This document shows positions 1 through 8,867 of a stretch of DNA of 64,000 nucleotides, in pieces. Made by a program: the position numbers and the translations under genes. Within the stretch, counting starts at the first letter, position 1. Every line of letters starts with the position of its first letter. The notes beneath the pieces are model-generated. The model had not been told where the DNA came from, made no database searches, and saw nothing but the letters and a program-made list of their open reading frames with translations. The stretch spans positions 1-64,000 of the forward strand of contig JADHOM010000001.1 of NCBI GenBank assembly GCA_016778985.1, written 5' to 3'. This DNA comes from Alphaproteobacteria bacterium. Its GTDB lineage: Bacteria; Pseudomonadota; Alphaproteobacteria; Puniceispirillales; UBA1172.

Positions 1-410
1 CCTGTGGCCTCAGTTGCTGGCGCTTTATCAGCACCAGAACCACTGCTCTGATCATTATCTCGGCCATTAGCACTAGCTTCATCGCTGTTATCCTCATCCT
101 CAGATGAGGTGGATGATAGCGGCGGTTGTTGCGATTGCCGCCGATCTTCCATATTTGCCATGATGGTGCTATGGACGCGGAAATAATGATCTGCATACTG
201 ATAATAAGCTTCAGCGGTGATGCGTTCACCTGCGGCAGAAGATTCATTCCCTAAAGAGGTGTATTTTTCATGCAATTGTTGCGCATTGCCTCGCAAGCGG
301 ACATCAGGCCCATTTGAATCTAATGTTGTGTTACGATTAATTTGGCCAAAGTTATTATTTCTACGGCCACCGCGCCCACGCTGCCGCGTGTTCTTTCCAG
401 ACTGTCTCAT
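1..410 (-). CDS. DUF4167 domain protein (3' end outside window)
   Basis: Reading leftward from an ATG at 408-410, the frame stays open to the window edge (136 codons). The N-terminus is very basic and rich in Arg, Gly and Asn (MRQSGKNTRQRGRGGRRNNN), followed by a short segment containing AEAYYQYADHYFRV and then an acidic, Ser-rich tail. This basic stretch plus tyrosine-rich helix is the pattern of the alphaproteobacterial DUF4167 family, whose members often sit next to prfA/prmC, as here. The basic region suggests nucleic-acid or ribosome binding, but no function is established. It lies 143 bp downstream of prmC on the same strand. The rest of the protein is not visible. Confidence 0.8.
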   Translation of the reverse strand, partial: MRQSGKNTRQRGRGGRRNNNFGQINRNTTLDSNGPDVRLRGNAQQLHEKYTSLGNESSAAGERITAEAYYQYADHYFRVHSTIMANMEDRRQSQQPPLSSTSSEDEDNSDEASANGRDNDQSSGSGADKAPATEAT

Positions 411-553
411 AAATTTTTACCTAAAATAATTGAACCATCACCGAAAAGAAGGCGTCTCTGCCATTAATGTTAATCGGGAAATTCGGCAGTCATTCAATGA
501 CTACAAATAGACATTACTGATCAATGATAGCGATATCAAGCATAAATTTGCTA

Positions 554-1408
554 TTATCCTCTCTTAATTAGACCCAAGACGCGGATAATGCCTGATAAAT
601 CACGCCACTGCTGGTGACAAATCAACCCATAATCCTTTGCTAAAGCAGTAACAGAACACTCCTGACCCTGGCCAATTTCGACTAATGCCATGCCTTGAGG
701 CTTCAGACGGGCGCTGATTTTTGGCAAAATCACTCGCCATGCCGCATACCCATCTGGGCCGCCATCTAATGCCAGAAGCGGATCATAATTGCGCACCTCT
801 GATGTGAGGGTTTTTATGGCATGAGTCGGAATATAGGGCGGATTGCTTATGATAATATCGGCTGTCACGTCCCTCTTAATCGCGGCACACCAGTCTGAGA
901 CAACAAATCGCGCCCGCCCTTCAAGCCGATGGCGGCGCGCATTAGCCGTAGCGGTGGCGATAGCATCCGAACTTTGATCAAGCCCAATGCCTGATGCCTC
1001 TGACCATTCAGAAAGGATGGCTAGCAATAAGCATCCCGAGCCTGTGCCATAATCTATCATAAGTGGCGCCGTGGGCTGATGCTTTTGTTGCTCTAATGCC
1101 GCCGCCACTAGTGTCTCACTATCTGGTCTAGGATCAAGACAATCAGGCGATAGATCAAACCGCATTGACCAGAACTCCCGCCAGCCCCTGATCCGTGATA
1201 TCGGGGCGCCAGCCAAGCGGCGTGCCACCAGCGCCTCAAGCCGCGCTATCATATCACCATCAAGCGCAATATCTTCATGTGCATAGACTTGCCGATCTTG
1301 CCCCAATGCTAGCCCCACCAACAGCCTGGCATCCAGTAAAGGCGTTTCAATATCGGCTGTCTTGAGTTGAGCAGTCAGCTGCGATAGCAGAGCTCTAAGC
1401 GTCGTCAA
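554..1408 (-). CDS. prmC: Peptide chain release factor N5-glutamine methyltransferase PrmC
   Basis: A 284-residue SAM-dependent methyltransferase that methylates the glutamine of the GGQ motif in release factors. Visible signatures are the LDPRPDSETL segment (91-100), the SAM-binding DYGTGSG loop (119-125) and the catalytic NPPY motif (189-192), all typical of PrmC/HemK. It follows its substrate gene prfA after 10 bp, the usual pairing. The start is a TTG; a GAGG ribosome-binding site overlaps the prfA stop codon about 8 bases upstream, which suggests translational coupling. Length matches the family. Confidence 0.95.
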   Translation of the reverse strand: MTTLRALLSQLTAQLKTADIETPLLDARLLVGLALGQDRQVYAHEDIALDGDMIARLEALVARRLAGAPISRIRGWREFWSMRFDLSPDCLDPRPDSETLVAAALEQQKHQPTAPLMIDYGTGSGCLLLAILSEWSEASGIGLDQSSDAIATATANARRHRLEGRARFVVSDWCAAIKRDVTADIIISNPPYIPTHAIKTLTSEVRNYDPLLALDGGPDGYAAWRVILPKISARLKPQGMALVEIGQGQECSVTALAKDYGLICHQQWRDLSGIIRVLGLIKRG

Positions 1409-1418
1409 AATTGTATCC

Positions 1419-2495
1419 TCATGCGTTGGATGCCAGCGCCGCCGCCTGATCTTCGGTGATCAAAGCATCAATCATTTCATCAAGATTTTCCCCTGCAAGT
1501 ATCTTTTCCAGCTTATATAGGGTGAGATTAATCCGGTGATCGGTAACGCGGCCTTGGGGGAAGTTATAGGTGCGTATCCGCTCTGACCTGTCCCCTGACC
1601 CAACCTGCCCTTTGCGTGATGCCGCACGTTCAGCCTCAGCGCGTGCCCGCTCAGCGTCATATATTCTCGCCCGCAAGATTTTCATCGCTTTAGCACGGTT
1701 TTTATGCTGCGATTTTTCATCCTGCTGGCTTACTACAATGCCAGTAGGGATATGGGTAATCCGAACAGCCGAATCGGTTGTATTGACCGACTGACCGCCA
1801 GGGCCTGAGGCGCGGAAAACATCTATTCTTAAATCTTGTTCATCAAGTGTCACGTCAACATCTTCGGCTTCGGGCAGAATCGCTACCGTTGCCGCCGAGG
1901 TATGGATACGCCCGCCGGCCTCAGTTTCTGGGACGCGCTGCACCCGGTGCACACCGGATTCAAACTTTAGCCGTGCAAAGACGTTATTGCCGGTAATCGT
2001 AGCAGAGGCTTCTTTATAGCCGCCTATTCCGGTTTCGGAGATTTCAAGCACCTCAAATCGCCAGCCCTGGTTGGCAGCAAAACGCTGATACATAGAAAAC
2101 AAATCAGCCGCAAATAACGCCGCTTCATCACCGCCTGTTCCGGCGCGAACTTCTAAAATAGCGTTACGCTCATCATCCTTATCTTTTGGCAGCAACATGA
2201 TCTTCAAGGCATGTTCAGCTTTTTCCAACCCGGCTTCAAGTGCATCTATCTCTTCTTCTGCCATAGCTATGATATCAGCATCGCCATCGGCTTCGGCTAA
2301 TAATGCCTGTGCCGATTCTAAATTGGCGGTCATTGATTGCACTTGTTCTGCTTGTTCTGCAATGGGGCGCAAATCTGATAACTCTTTGGATAATTGCATC
2401 ATCTCATCTGATGACATATTACCCGCATCATTGAGCTGATTTTCAATATGCTGCCGGCGTTCTAATATCCGCGCCAAATTGGTTTGTAATGACAT
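1419..2495 (-). CDS. prfA: Peptide chain release factor 1
   Basis: A 358-residue class I release factor that reads UAA and UAG and triggers peptidyl-tRNA hydrolysis on the ribosome. The GGQ motif is at 233-235 in the context [14 protein letters not shown]. The codon-recognition loop carries RVPET (a PxT-type tripeptide around 189-191), which marks RF1 rather than RF2 (SPF). It starts with ATG after an AAGGA site about 9 bases upstream, 23 bp after hisS. prmC follows directly and modifies the GGQ glutamine of this protein. Confidence 0.96.
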   Translation of the reverse strand: MSLQTNLARILERRQHIENQLNDAGNMSSDEMMQLSKELSDLRPIAEQAEQVQSMTANLESAQALLAEADGDADIIAMAEEEIDALEAGLEKAEHALKIMLLPKDKDDERNAILEVRAGTGGDEAALFAADLFSMYQRFAANQGWRFEVLEISETGIGGYKEASATITGNNVFARLKFESGVHRVQRVPETEAGGRIHTSAATVAILPEAEDVDVTLDEQDLRIDVFRASGPGGQSVNTTDSAVRITHIPTGIVVSQQDEKSQHKNRAKAMKILRARIYDAERARAEAERAASRKGQVGSGDRSERIRTYNFPQGRVTDHRINLTLYKLEKILAGENLDEMIDALITEDQAAALASNA

Positions 2496-2518
2496 AATGA
2501 ATTGTCCTTATATGCGAC

Positions 2519-3766
2519 TTAAACGATTGGGCTCATGAAATGGGAAGCGAGATCATCTATGGCAATCTCACTCTGCTGACCATCAGCCATAGATCGCAGC
2601 ATGACAACATTGCGCGCCGCTTCATCATCACCAAGGATAACAACATATCGCGAGCGTAGCCGATTAGCGCGCTTCATTTGTTTGCCTAGATTGGTGGCAT
2701 ATGCGGTTTCAATCCGCAGCCCATGGTCACGAAGCGGCATGGCGAGCCGAAACAATGTCGCCATATGCGCGTCAGACATGCCAATCATCATCACATCAAC
2801 AGGTTTTAGCGGCGGAATATCCGACAACATGGCCAGCCGTTCAATACCAGCCGCCCAGCCAACACCACTAACCTCGCCGCCACCCAGCATAGAAGCTAGG
2901 CCATCATAGCGGCCGCCAGCCATGACAGTCCCCTGCGCCCCCAGAGCATCGGTGATAAACTCAAATGTCGTATGCCCATAATAATCAAGCCCACGAACAA
3001 GCCGCGAATTAATGTGATAGGGAATTTTGATTACATCAAGAAAGCTGCGCGTCGCCGCAAAGTGATCTTGGGATAAGCTATTAAGATAGTCGCTTAAGTC
3101 AGGAGCATTAACCAAAATGGCCTGATCTCCTGCATCCTTACTGTCAAGAATACGAAGCGGGTTAAGGTCTAGCCGCCGTTGGCTGTCCGCAGATAAGGCG
3201 GTTTTGTGATCACTGAGATAATCCACCAAGGCCTGCCTATATGCCGAGCGGCTAGCCGTATCACCCAAAGTATTGAGATGTAAAACACAATCAGTGGCGA
3301 CGCCAAGCTGATTGAGGATCATATGGCCAAGCGCAATTACCTCCGCGTCACCTATGGCTGATGACACGCCAAGCAGCTCAACACCAATTTGATGAAACTG
3401 CCGCATGCGGCCTTTCTGTGGACGTTCATAACGAAACATTGGGCCAGCATAAAAATATTTCTGGGGTAATGTCTGGGTTAAGCCAGCGCTTATCAACGCC
3501 CGCACCGCACCCGCTGTGCCTTCGGGACGCAGCGTTAAACTGTCGCCACCACGGTCTGCAAATGAATAGGTTTCTTTTGATACAACATCACTAGCCTCAC
3601 CCAAGGGACGGGCAAATACCTCCGTGAACTCAAAAATAGGGGTCGCCATTTCCTCATAACCAAAGCTAAGGCTGGCTGATCTAGCCGTATCGGTCACATG
3701 ACGGTGGCCGTTCATAACGTCGGGCAAAAGGTCTGTTGTCCCGCGCGGTGATTGCAATTTTGCCAT
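2519..3766 (-). CDS. hisS: Histidyl-tRNA synthetase
   Basis: A 415-residue class II aminoacyl-tRNA synthetase that charges tRNA-His. The N-terminal SPRGTTDLLPD segment (6-16), class II motif 2 FRYERPQKGRMRQFHQ (111-126), the histidine-specific LVRGLDYYGHTTFEF block (around 259-273) and the GGRYDGL motif (around 285) are all present, followed by a C-terminal anticodon-binding domain. The ATG is preceded by AAGGA. It lies between ispG (22 bp upstream) and prfA. The rodZ-ispG-hisS order is shared with distant Proteobacteria such as E. coli. Confidence 0.96.
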   Translation of the reverse strand: MAKLQSPRGTTDLLPDVMNGHRHVTDTARSASLSFGYEEMATPIFEFTEVFARPLGEASDVVSKETYSFADRGGDSLTLRPEGTAGAVRALISAGLTQTLPQKYFYAGPMFRYERPQKGRMRQFHQIGVELLGVSSAIGDAEVIALGHMILNQLGVATDCVLHLNTLGDTASRSAYRQALVDYLSDHKTALSADSQRRLDLNPLRILDSKDAGDQAILVNAPDLSDYLNSLSQDHFAATRSFLDVIKIPYHINSRLVRGLDYYGHTTFEFITDALGAQGTVMAGGRYDGLASMLGGGEVSGVGWAAGIERLAMLSDIPPLKPVDVMMIGMSDAHMATLFRLAMPLRDHGLRIETAYATNLGKQMKRANRLRSRYVVILGDDEAARNVVMLRSMADGQQSEIAIDDLASHFMSPIV

Positions 3767-3788
3767 TATTAGTTTTCCTTAATTTAAT

Positions 3789-4919
3789 CTAACTTTTGGT
3801 CAATACGGGTTGGTCATTTCGGGCACGTTGGATAGCCTCCGCTCGGTCTTCGACCAGCGCGACAACATGATCGACCAGATCACCGTTTTGAAGCCTATGG
3901 TCAGCCATGCCAGACAGATATATCTGATGCGTATCCTTGCCGCCACCGGTTAATCCAATATCTGTCAAACGCGCCTCACCGGGGCCATTAACCACACAGC
4001 CGATAATAGATACCGTGATAGGCTCATTAATATGCGCTAGCCTGTCTTCAATCTCACGAACGGAGCTGATCACATCAAACTGCTGGCGCGAACATGATGG
4101 GCAAGAGATAACCGTCACCCCGCGATGCCGCAAACCAAGTGATTTCAGCATTTCAAAGCCGACTTTGACTTCTTCAACTGGATCAGCAGATAACGACACT
4201 CTTATCGTATCGCCGATACCTGACCATAATAAATTGCCAAGCCCGATCGATGATTTTACCGTTCCGGCACGCAAGCCTCCGGCCTCAGTGATGCCAATAT
4301 GAAGCGGGCAATCAATCGCATCCGCCAAGCCATGATAAGCGGCAACAGCGAGAAATACGTCTGATGCCTTAACCGATATCTTGAAGTCATGAAAATCTTT
4401 GTCCTGCAATAGACTGGCATGATAGAGTGCCGATTCCACCAACGCATCAGGGCAAGGTTCACCATATTTTTCGAGCAAGTTTTTTTCTAGCGAGCCGCCA
4501 TTAACCCCAATCCGCATAGAACAGCCATGATCACGAGCTGCCTTAATGACCTCAGCCACGCGATCAGATGAGCCAATATTGCCCGGATTTATTCGGAGGC
4601 AAGCAGCACCAGCCTTGGCCGCTTCAAGGGCACGCCGATAATGAAAATGAATATCCGCAATAATAGGAACAGGGCTTTCTCTGACAATTGTTTTGAGCGC
4701 CGCCGTGCTATCTTCGTCAGGACATGAAACCCGCACCAGATCAGCCCCAGCCTCAGCCGCGCGATTGATCTGATCAAGTGTTGCCGCCGCATCAGAGGTA
4801 GGCGTATTTGTCATGGTCTGCACAGAAATCGGCGCATCACCCCCAACCGCAACATCACCAACCATAATCTGCCGTGATTTACGCCGCTGAATATCGCGAT
4901 ACGGGCGATAATTTGTCAT
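3789..4919 (-). CDS. ispG: 4-hydroxy-3-methylbut-2-enyl-diphosphate synthase (GcpE)
   Basis: An iron-sulfur enzyme of the non-mevalonate (MEP) isoprenoid pathway that converts MEcPP to HMBPP. The start chosen is the ATG at 4917-4919 ([10 protein letters not shown]), which has a GGAGAGG ribosome-binding site 7 bases upstream; an in-frame GTG at 4937 would add six residues but lacks such a site. With 376 residues it matches the compact bacterial form. Cluster-ligand cysteines are visible in [10 protein letters not shown] (C273 and C276) and [10 protein letters not shown] (C308). It lies between rodZ and hisS on the same strand and is probably co-transcribed with hisS. Confidence 0.95.
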   Translation of the reverse strand: MTNYRPYRDIQRRKSRQIMVGDVAVGGDAPISVQTMTNTPTSDAAATLDQINRAAEAGADLVRVSCPDEDSTAALKTIVRESPVPIIADIHFHYRRALEAAKAGAACLRINPGNIGSSDRVAEVIKAARDHGCSMRIGVNGGSLEKNLLEKYGEPCPDALVESALYHASLLQDKDFHDFKISVKASDVFLAVAAYHGLADAIDCPLHIGITEAGGLRAGTVKSSIGLGNLLWSGIGDTIRVSLSADPVEEVKVGFEMLKSLGLRHRGVTVISCPSCSRQQFDVISSVREIEDRLAHINEPITVSIIGCVVNGPGEARLTDIGLTGGGKDTHQIYLSGMADHRLQNGDLVDHVVALVEDRAEAIQRARNDQPVLTKS

Positions 4920-5069
4920 ATCAATACCTCTCCCCACCCCATAATCTTAATACATGATCTTACTATATGGGCATATGAACTTTACACATGTTTAGCGCGC
5001 TGGACAAATGCAATGGCCATAGTCATGACGCAAATCATGTTAACCCTAAATCATATCTACAATGTTTAC

Positions 5070-6038
5070 TTAATTGTTCCGAAGCAAGGTATCAATGGGT
5101 TTCTTTTCTAGAACTTGTCCAGTATCGCCTAATGCTAGCCACGGCTCATCTTGATCCATATAGCCAAGGCTGATTGCACCTGCATTACCAGTGGTCAGCT
5201 GATAATTCTGATCAGAGGGAATAGCAATGGTTTCACCAGCTATCATTAGCTTGGCTAATACCGCGTCACCCGCCGGAGTTGATAACTCAACCCAAGCATC
5301 AGCTAATGCGGTAACGGCTAATCCGTCGGGAAATATTGGTGCTGTGTCTAAAATGCTGTCTTGGCTCATGTATTGGGCGGCATAAGCTTTGATTGATGTC
5401 GATGATGATGCTGTTTCTGTTGTAGCAGATAGCAACTGATTATCACTATCTGCCGCCGCTTCACCAGCATCTGATGTATCAACATCGACAATTTCTTTTC
5501 CCGTCTCAGCATTCTCACCAGACCCCTCATTTAACAAGGGTTTTGGTGACATATTACTAGCATCCTGATTTGGAACTGGTGTTGCTATTGTGTTTTCAGC
5601 AAGCTCTTGCTCACCGCTTAATCCCGTATCGGGGGTATAGTCTCCGCTCATAAAATACCAGCCCGTATAAGAAATGACGATAAGAACAACACCAATCATG
5701 ATCATATTGCGCCATTCATTGCCGCCTGAAGTTTTGGCTTCCACAAAAACGTATTCAGGCTGGCGATCTGTTGATGACATGCCCGCAATTAATGTCTGGC
5801 AGAGCGCATCAGCATCAAGGCATAGCAATTTTGCATAAGACCGAACGAAACCAAGAACATAGGTTGCGCCAGGCAATTTATCACGGTCACCAGCTTCGAG
5901 ATGTTCAAGATATTTAACAGAGATACGCAAGCGTTCCGAAATCTCAGATAGGGCTAATCCCTGCGCTAGGCGTGTTGATTTCAACTCTTCACCAACAGCT
6001 ATAAAAGGATTTATATCAACGGCGTTAGAACCCATCAT
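5070..6038 (-). CDS. rodZ: RodZ-like helix-turn-helix membrane protein
   Basis: A 322-residue protein with RodZ architecture: an N-terminal Cro/CI-type helix-turn-helix at about 17-80 (GEELKSTRLAQGLALSEISE), one transmembrane helix at about 111-130, a low-complexity Ser/Asp/Glu linker (roughly 135-225), and a C-terminal DUF4115-type beta domain (about 235-310). In studied bacteria RodZ links MreB filaments to the cell-wall elongation machinery. Its place directly upstream of ispG-hisS is the conserved rodZ neighbourhood. Two consecutive ATG codons (6038 and 6035) could serve as start. No functional residue can be checked beyond the architecture. Confidence 0.88.
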   Translation of the reverse strand: MMGSNAVDINPFIAVGEELKSTRLAQGLALSEISERLRISVKYLEHLEAGDRDKLPGATYVLGFVRSYAKLLCLDADALCQTLIAGMSSTDRQPEYVFVEAKTSGGNEWRNMIMIGVVLIVISYTGWYFMSGDYTPDTGLSGEQELAENTIATPVPNQDASNMSPKPLLNEGSGENAETGKEIVDVDTSDAGEAAADSDNQLLSATTETASSSTSIKAYAAQYMSQDSILDTAPIFPDGLAVTALADAWVELSTPAGDAVLAKLMIAGETIAIPSDQNYQLTTGNAGAISLGYMDQDEPWLALGDTGQVLEKKPIDTLLRNN

Positions 6039-6141
6039 GCCTCACATTGAGTTTCATGTATTCAGCACATAAAATCGGGGATAATTTTAACTTTTAATTA
6101 TATAAAGGTCAAATATATCTTAAGGTTTAGCTATGCTTCCT

Positions 6142-7362
6142 TTAGCTGGCATCGAGATGAAACGCTGTATGCAAACTTCGGACAGCAAGTTCTTTATATT
6201 CTGACGCTATCAAAACACTGATCTTTATCTCTGAGGTTGAGATCACTTCGATATTGATGCCTTTTTCCGCTAATGTTTCAAACATCGTTTTTGCGATACC
6301 GGGCTGGCTCCGCATAGCAACACCAACAACCGATATTTTGCAAACATGGGATGAGGTGATCATGTCAGCGCAGGTGATGACTTTCCTAACCTCCTCCAGA
6401 ACCTGCCGAGTGCGCTCTAAATCGGTTTCAGGAACGGAAAATGTAATATCCGTCTTGCCCGGTTCACTGGCGGCGGTTTGCACAATCATATCGACATTGA
6501 TATGGGCATCTGCCAAATCACCAAATATCTTTGCCGCAATCCCGGGGGAGTCCTCAATAGCAACAAGCGTTACCTTGGCTTCATCGAGACTGAAGGCTAT
6601 GCCACTGACTAAATTCTTTTCCATATCTGATTTCTCCTCAATAACCATTGTTCCGGGGCTATCCTCAAAGCTCGACAAAACCTGCAGCTTCACCCCATGC
6701 CGCATCGCCATTGCGACCGAACGGGTTTGTAATACTTTGGCACCACCAGAAGCCATTTCCAGCATTTCTTCAAACGTAATATTATCCAATTTTGTTGCCT
6801 TCGGCACCATCCGCGGATCACATGTATAGACACCGTCAACATCGGTAAAGATATCACAGCGATCCGCTTGTAATGCTGCCGCCAATGCCACCGCCGATGT
6901 GTCAGAACCGCCACGTCCCAGCGTTGTGATCCGGTTATCCGGACCAATCCCCTGAAAGCCTGCAACAACCGCAACCTGACCCATACTAAGCCGCTCACTC
7001 AATATTGTCGTATCAATAGATTCAATGCGCGCCGAGCCATGTGCATCATCGGTATGGATAGGAATTTGCCAGCCCAGCCATGAGCGCGCATCAACACCAA
7101 TATCTTGAAGCGCAATAGCCAATAGCCCGACTGTCACCTGCTCACCTGATGCCACAACGGCATCATATTCACGCGCATCATGAAATGTGCCGCATTCTTT
7201 TGCCCATGACACTAATTGGTTGGTTGTTCCTGACATAGCAGAAACCACAACAGCGACTTCATGGCCGGCGTCAACAGTAGCCTTTACCTTTTGCGCCACC
7301 GCCTTAATCCGCTCAACTGAGCCAACTGACGTTCCGCCAAATTTCTGTACAATTCGTGCCAT
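6142..7362 (-). CDS. lysC: Aspartate kinase
   Basis: A 406-residue aspartokinase that makes aspartyl phosphate, the first step towards lysine, threonine and methionine. The N-terminus MARIVQKFGGTSVGSVERIK carries the kinase KFGGTSV signature, and GRGGSDTSAVALAAAL is the second nucleotide-site motif. Two C-terminal ACT domains (about 265-405; e.g. VGVAMRSQPGIAKTMFETLA) indicate allosteric feedback by end-product amino acids, as in the lysine/threonine-sensitive class. The ATG follows a GAGG site. It is divergent from ubiG with a 111-bp gap, a neighbour pair common in alphaproteobacteria. No lysine riboswitch is recognisable in the short leader. Confidence 0.95.
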   Translation of the reverse strand: MARIVQKFGGTSVGSVERIKAVAQKVKATVDAGHEVAVVVSAMSGTTNQLVSWAKECGTFHDAREYDAVVASGEQVTVGLLAIALQDIGVDARSWLGWQIPIHTDDAHGSARIESIDTTILSERLSMGQVAVVAGFQGIGPDNRITTLGRGGSDTSAVALAAALQADRCDIFTDVDGVYTCDPRMVPKATKLDNITFEEMLEMASGGAKVLQTRSVAMAMRHGVKLQVLSSFEDSPGTMVIEEKSDMEKNLVSGIAFSLDEAKVTLVAIEDSPGIAAKIFGDLADAHINVDMIVQTAASEPGKTDITFSVPETDLERTRQVLEEVRKVITCADMITSSHVCKISVVGVAMRSQPGIAKTMFETLAEKGINIEVISTSEIKISVLIASEYKELAVRSLHTAFHLDAS

Positions 7363-7473
7363 CTTGATGTAACCTCAACAAATGCGCTACCACCATTCCT
7401 GATATAGCGAAATGGCAGATATTTGCCATTCAATAAACGGAAACATCGTTTTGGGCAAGAAAGGTTTGATATC

Positions 7474-8244
7474 ATGGCTAATACTAAAGAAAATAATAAT
7501 GATGCAACCACTGATCCTGATGAGATTGCACGTTTTGATAAAATCGGAGCTGATTGGTGGGATGAGGCAGGGATTTTCCGCGCTCTGCATCGCCTAACGC
7601 CTGTTCGTATGCGCTATATAAAGCATCATTTGGCACGACTTCGGCCTGATAGCATCACCCGCAAATCGTCAACACCACTTGCCGGGATATCGGTTGTTGA
7701 TATTGGTTGCGGCGGCGGCTTGCTGGCTGAACCACTAGCTCGGCTAGGGGCAAATGTGACAGGCATTGATATGAGCGAAGTCGCCATTGATGCCGCCAGC
7801 GCTCATGCCAAAGCGGCCCGTCTGCCCATCACCTATCGGTTAATCAGCGCCGAAAATCTGGCTAGCGAAGGCGCCCGATTTGATCTGGTGATTGCATCAG
7901 AAGTCATTGAGCATGTTGCTGATCGGGGGGCGTTTCTTACCGCTATGGCTAGTTTGGGGCGCCGTGATATCCCCGCTATTGCCATCATAACCACGATTAG
8001 CAGAAATATGATCGCAACTGTGCTGGCCAAATATGCGGCGGAGTATCTGTTGCGGCTGGCCCCGCCCGGCGCTCATGATGCGGCAAAGTTTATTACGCCA
8101 AAAACATTGCGGCGCGAGGCAAAGGCTGCCGGTATTAATATTGACGATATTACCGGGATACGTCCAAGTCTCTTAAGTGGATTTGCCTTAGGCGGGCCGC
8201 CGGTGATCAATTATGCCGCCACTGGATTAATTGAGCCTGAATAA
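7474..8244 (+). CDS. ubiG: Ubiquinone biosynthesis O-methyltransferase
   Basis: A SAM-dependent methyltransferase catalysing both O-methylations of the ubiquinone ring. The ATG at 7474 (MANTKENNND) gives 256 residues and has an AAAGG site upstream; an in-frame TTG at 7423 would add 17 residues that do not look conserved. UbiG hallmarks are FDKIGADWWDEAG near the N-terminus and the SAM loop VVDIGCGGGLLAEPLARLG. The C-terminal FITPKTLRREAKAAGI and the GxPPVNY-like GGPPVINYAA are also characteristic. It ends 14 bp before the convergent DUF1178 gene. Confidence 0.95.
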   Translation: MANTKENNNDATTDPDEIARFDKIGADWWDEAGIFRALHRLTPVRMRYIKHHLARLRPDSITRKSSTPLAGISVVDIGCGGGLLAEPLARLGANVTGIDMSEVAIDAASAHAKAARLPITYRLISAENLASEGARFDLVIASEVIEHVADRGAFLTAMASLGRRDIPAIAIITTISRNMIATVLAKYAAEYLLRLAPPGAHDAAKFITPKTLRREAKAAGINIDDITGIRPSLLSGFALGGPPVINYAATGLIEPE

Positions 8245-8258
8245 AGCTGCTTTAACTA

Positions 8259-8786
8259 TCAGTTATCTTTTGGCAAGTCGGGCATAGGAAAAATCTCAAT
8301 CCCCTCATCAATCAGCTCTTTGACGTCATCATTGGTCGCATTGCCATAAATACCGCGCTCTTCTTCGTCACCATAATGAATACGGCGGGCGGTGTTGGCA
8401 AAATCATCACCAACATTATCAAAATTATCCTCAACCTGTTTACGCATGACGCGCATCTGGGTGATTAATACGGCGGCCTTTTTGGCAAGCTGGCTTTGAT
8501 CCATTTGCAGGGCGGCAAACTCGGCCTGACTTGACACACCTCTAGTTGGCACCCCTGTAGTTGGCACTCCTGTAGTTGGTGCTTCTCTCTTTGGGGTGGG
8601 GAGATGAGACGTTTTATTGCCTTTGGCACCTAGATTTGGTGTCATTAATGCTTTTGATATGTCGTCATCACCACAAATAGCACAGGTTACCCAGCCCGCT
8701 TCATGCTGACGGTCATATTCAGCTGATGAGCCAAACCACGCTTCGAATTCATGGTCATTATTACATTTAAGCGTAAACTTGATCAT
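8259..8786 (-). CDS. DUF1178 family protein
   Basis: A 175-residue protein of the alphaproteobacterial DUF1178 family, function unknown. The family N-terminus (MIKFTLKCNNDHEFEAWFGS) sets the start at the ATG at 8784-8786; a TTG-initiated form would begin at 8831. A zinc-ribbon-like set is visible: C8 and H12 in the first loop and the CAIC pair about 30 residues later. The middle is a Pro/Thr/Gly linker built from a 15-bp tandem repeat (PTTGV units). The C-terminal half is helical (QLAKKAAVLITQMRVMRKQV). It is convergent with ubiG and read towards it. In many relatives this gene sits next to the nitrilase gene instead. Confidence 0.85.
   Translation of the reverse strand: MIKFTLKCNNDHEFEAWFGSSAEYDRQHEAGWVTCAICGDDDISKALMTPNLGAKGNKTSHLPTPKREAPTTGVPTTGVPTRGVSSQAEFAALQMDQSQLAKKAAVLITQMRVMRKQVEDNFDNVGDDFANTARRIHYGDEEERGIYGNATNDDVKELIDEGIEIFPMPDLPKDN
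8536..8595. repeat. 15-bp tandem repeat inside the DUF1178 gene
   Basis: Three good 15-bp units at 8536-8550, 8551-8565 and 8566-8580 differ by one to four bases; the fourth at 8581-8595 is degenerate. On the coding strand they give PTTGV, PTTGV and PTRGV in the linker between the zinc-ribbon-like part and the helical C-terminus. Unit length is a multiple of three, so copy-number change keeps the frame. Confidence 0.9.
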
Positions 8787-8867
8787 GTTTTTCATATATT
8801 GAAGTGATATCTGATTTTCAAGGGAATTCAAAAAAATCGCTGATAAACCACGCCTGCCAGAAGCCTC

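Noticed and set aside
6254-6829. 191-codon open frame opposite lysC
   Set aside because: It lies wholly antisense to a confident aspartokinase gene and its product has no family features; it is a shadow frame.
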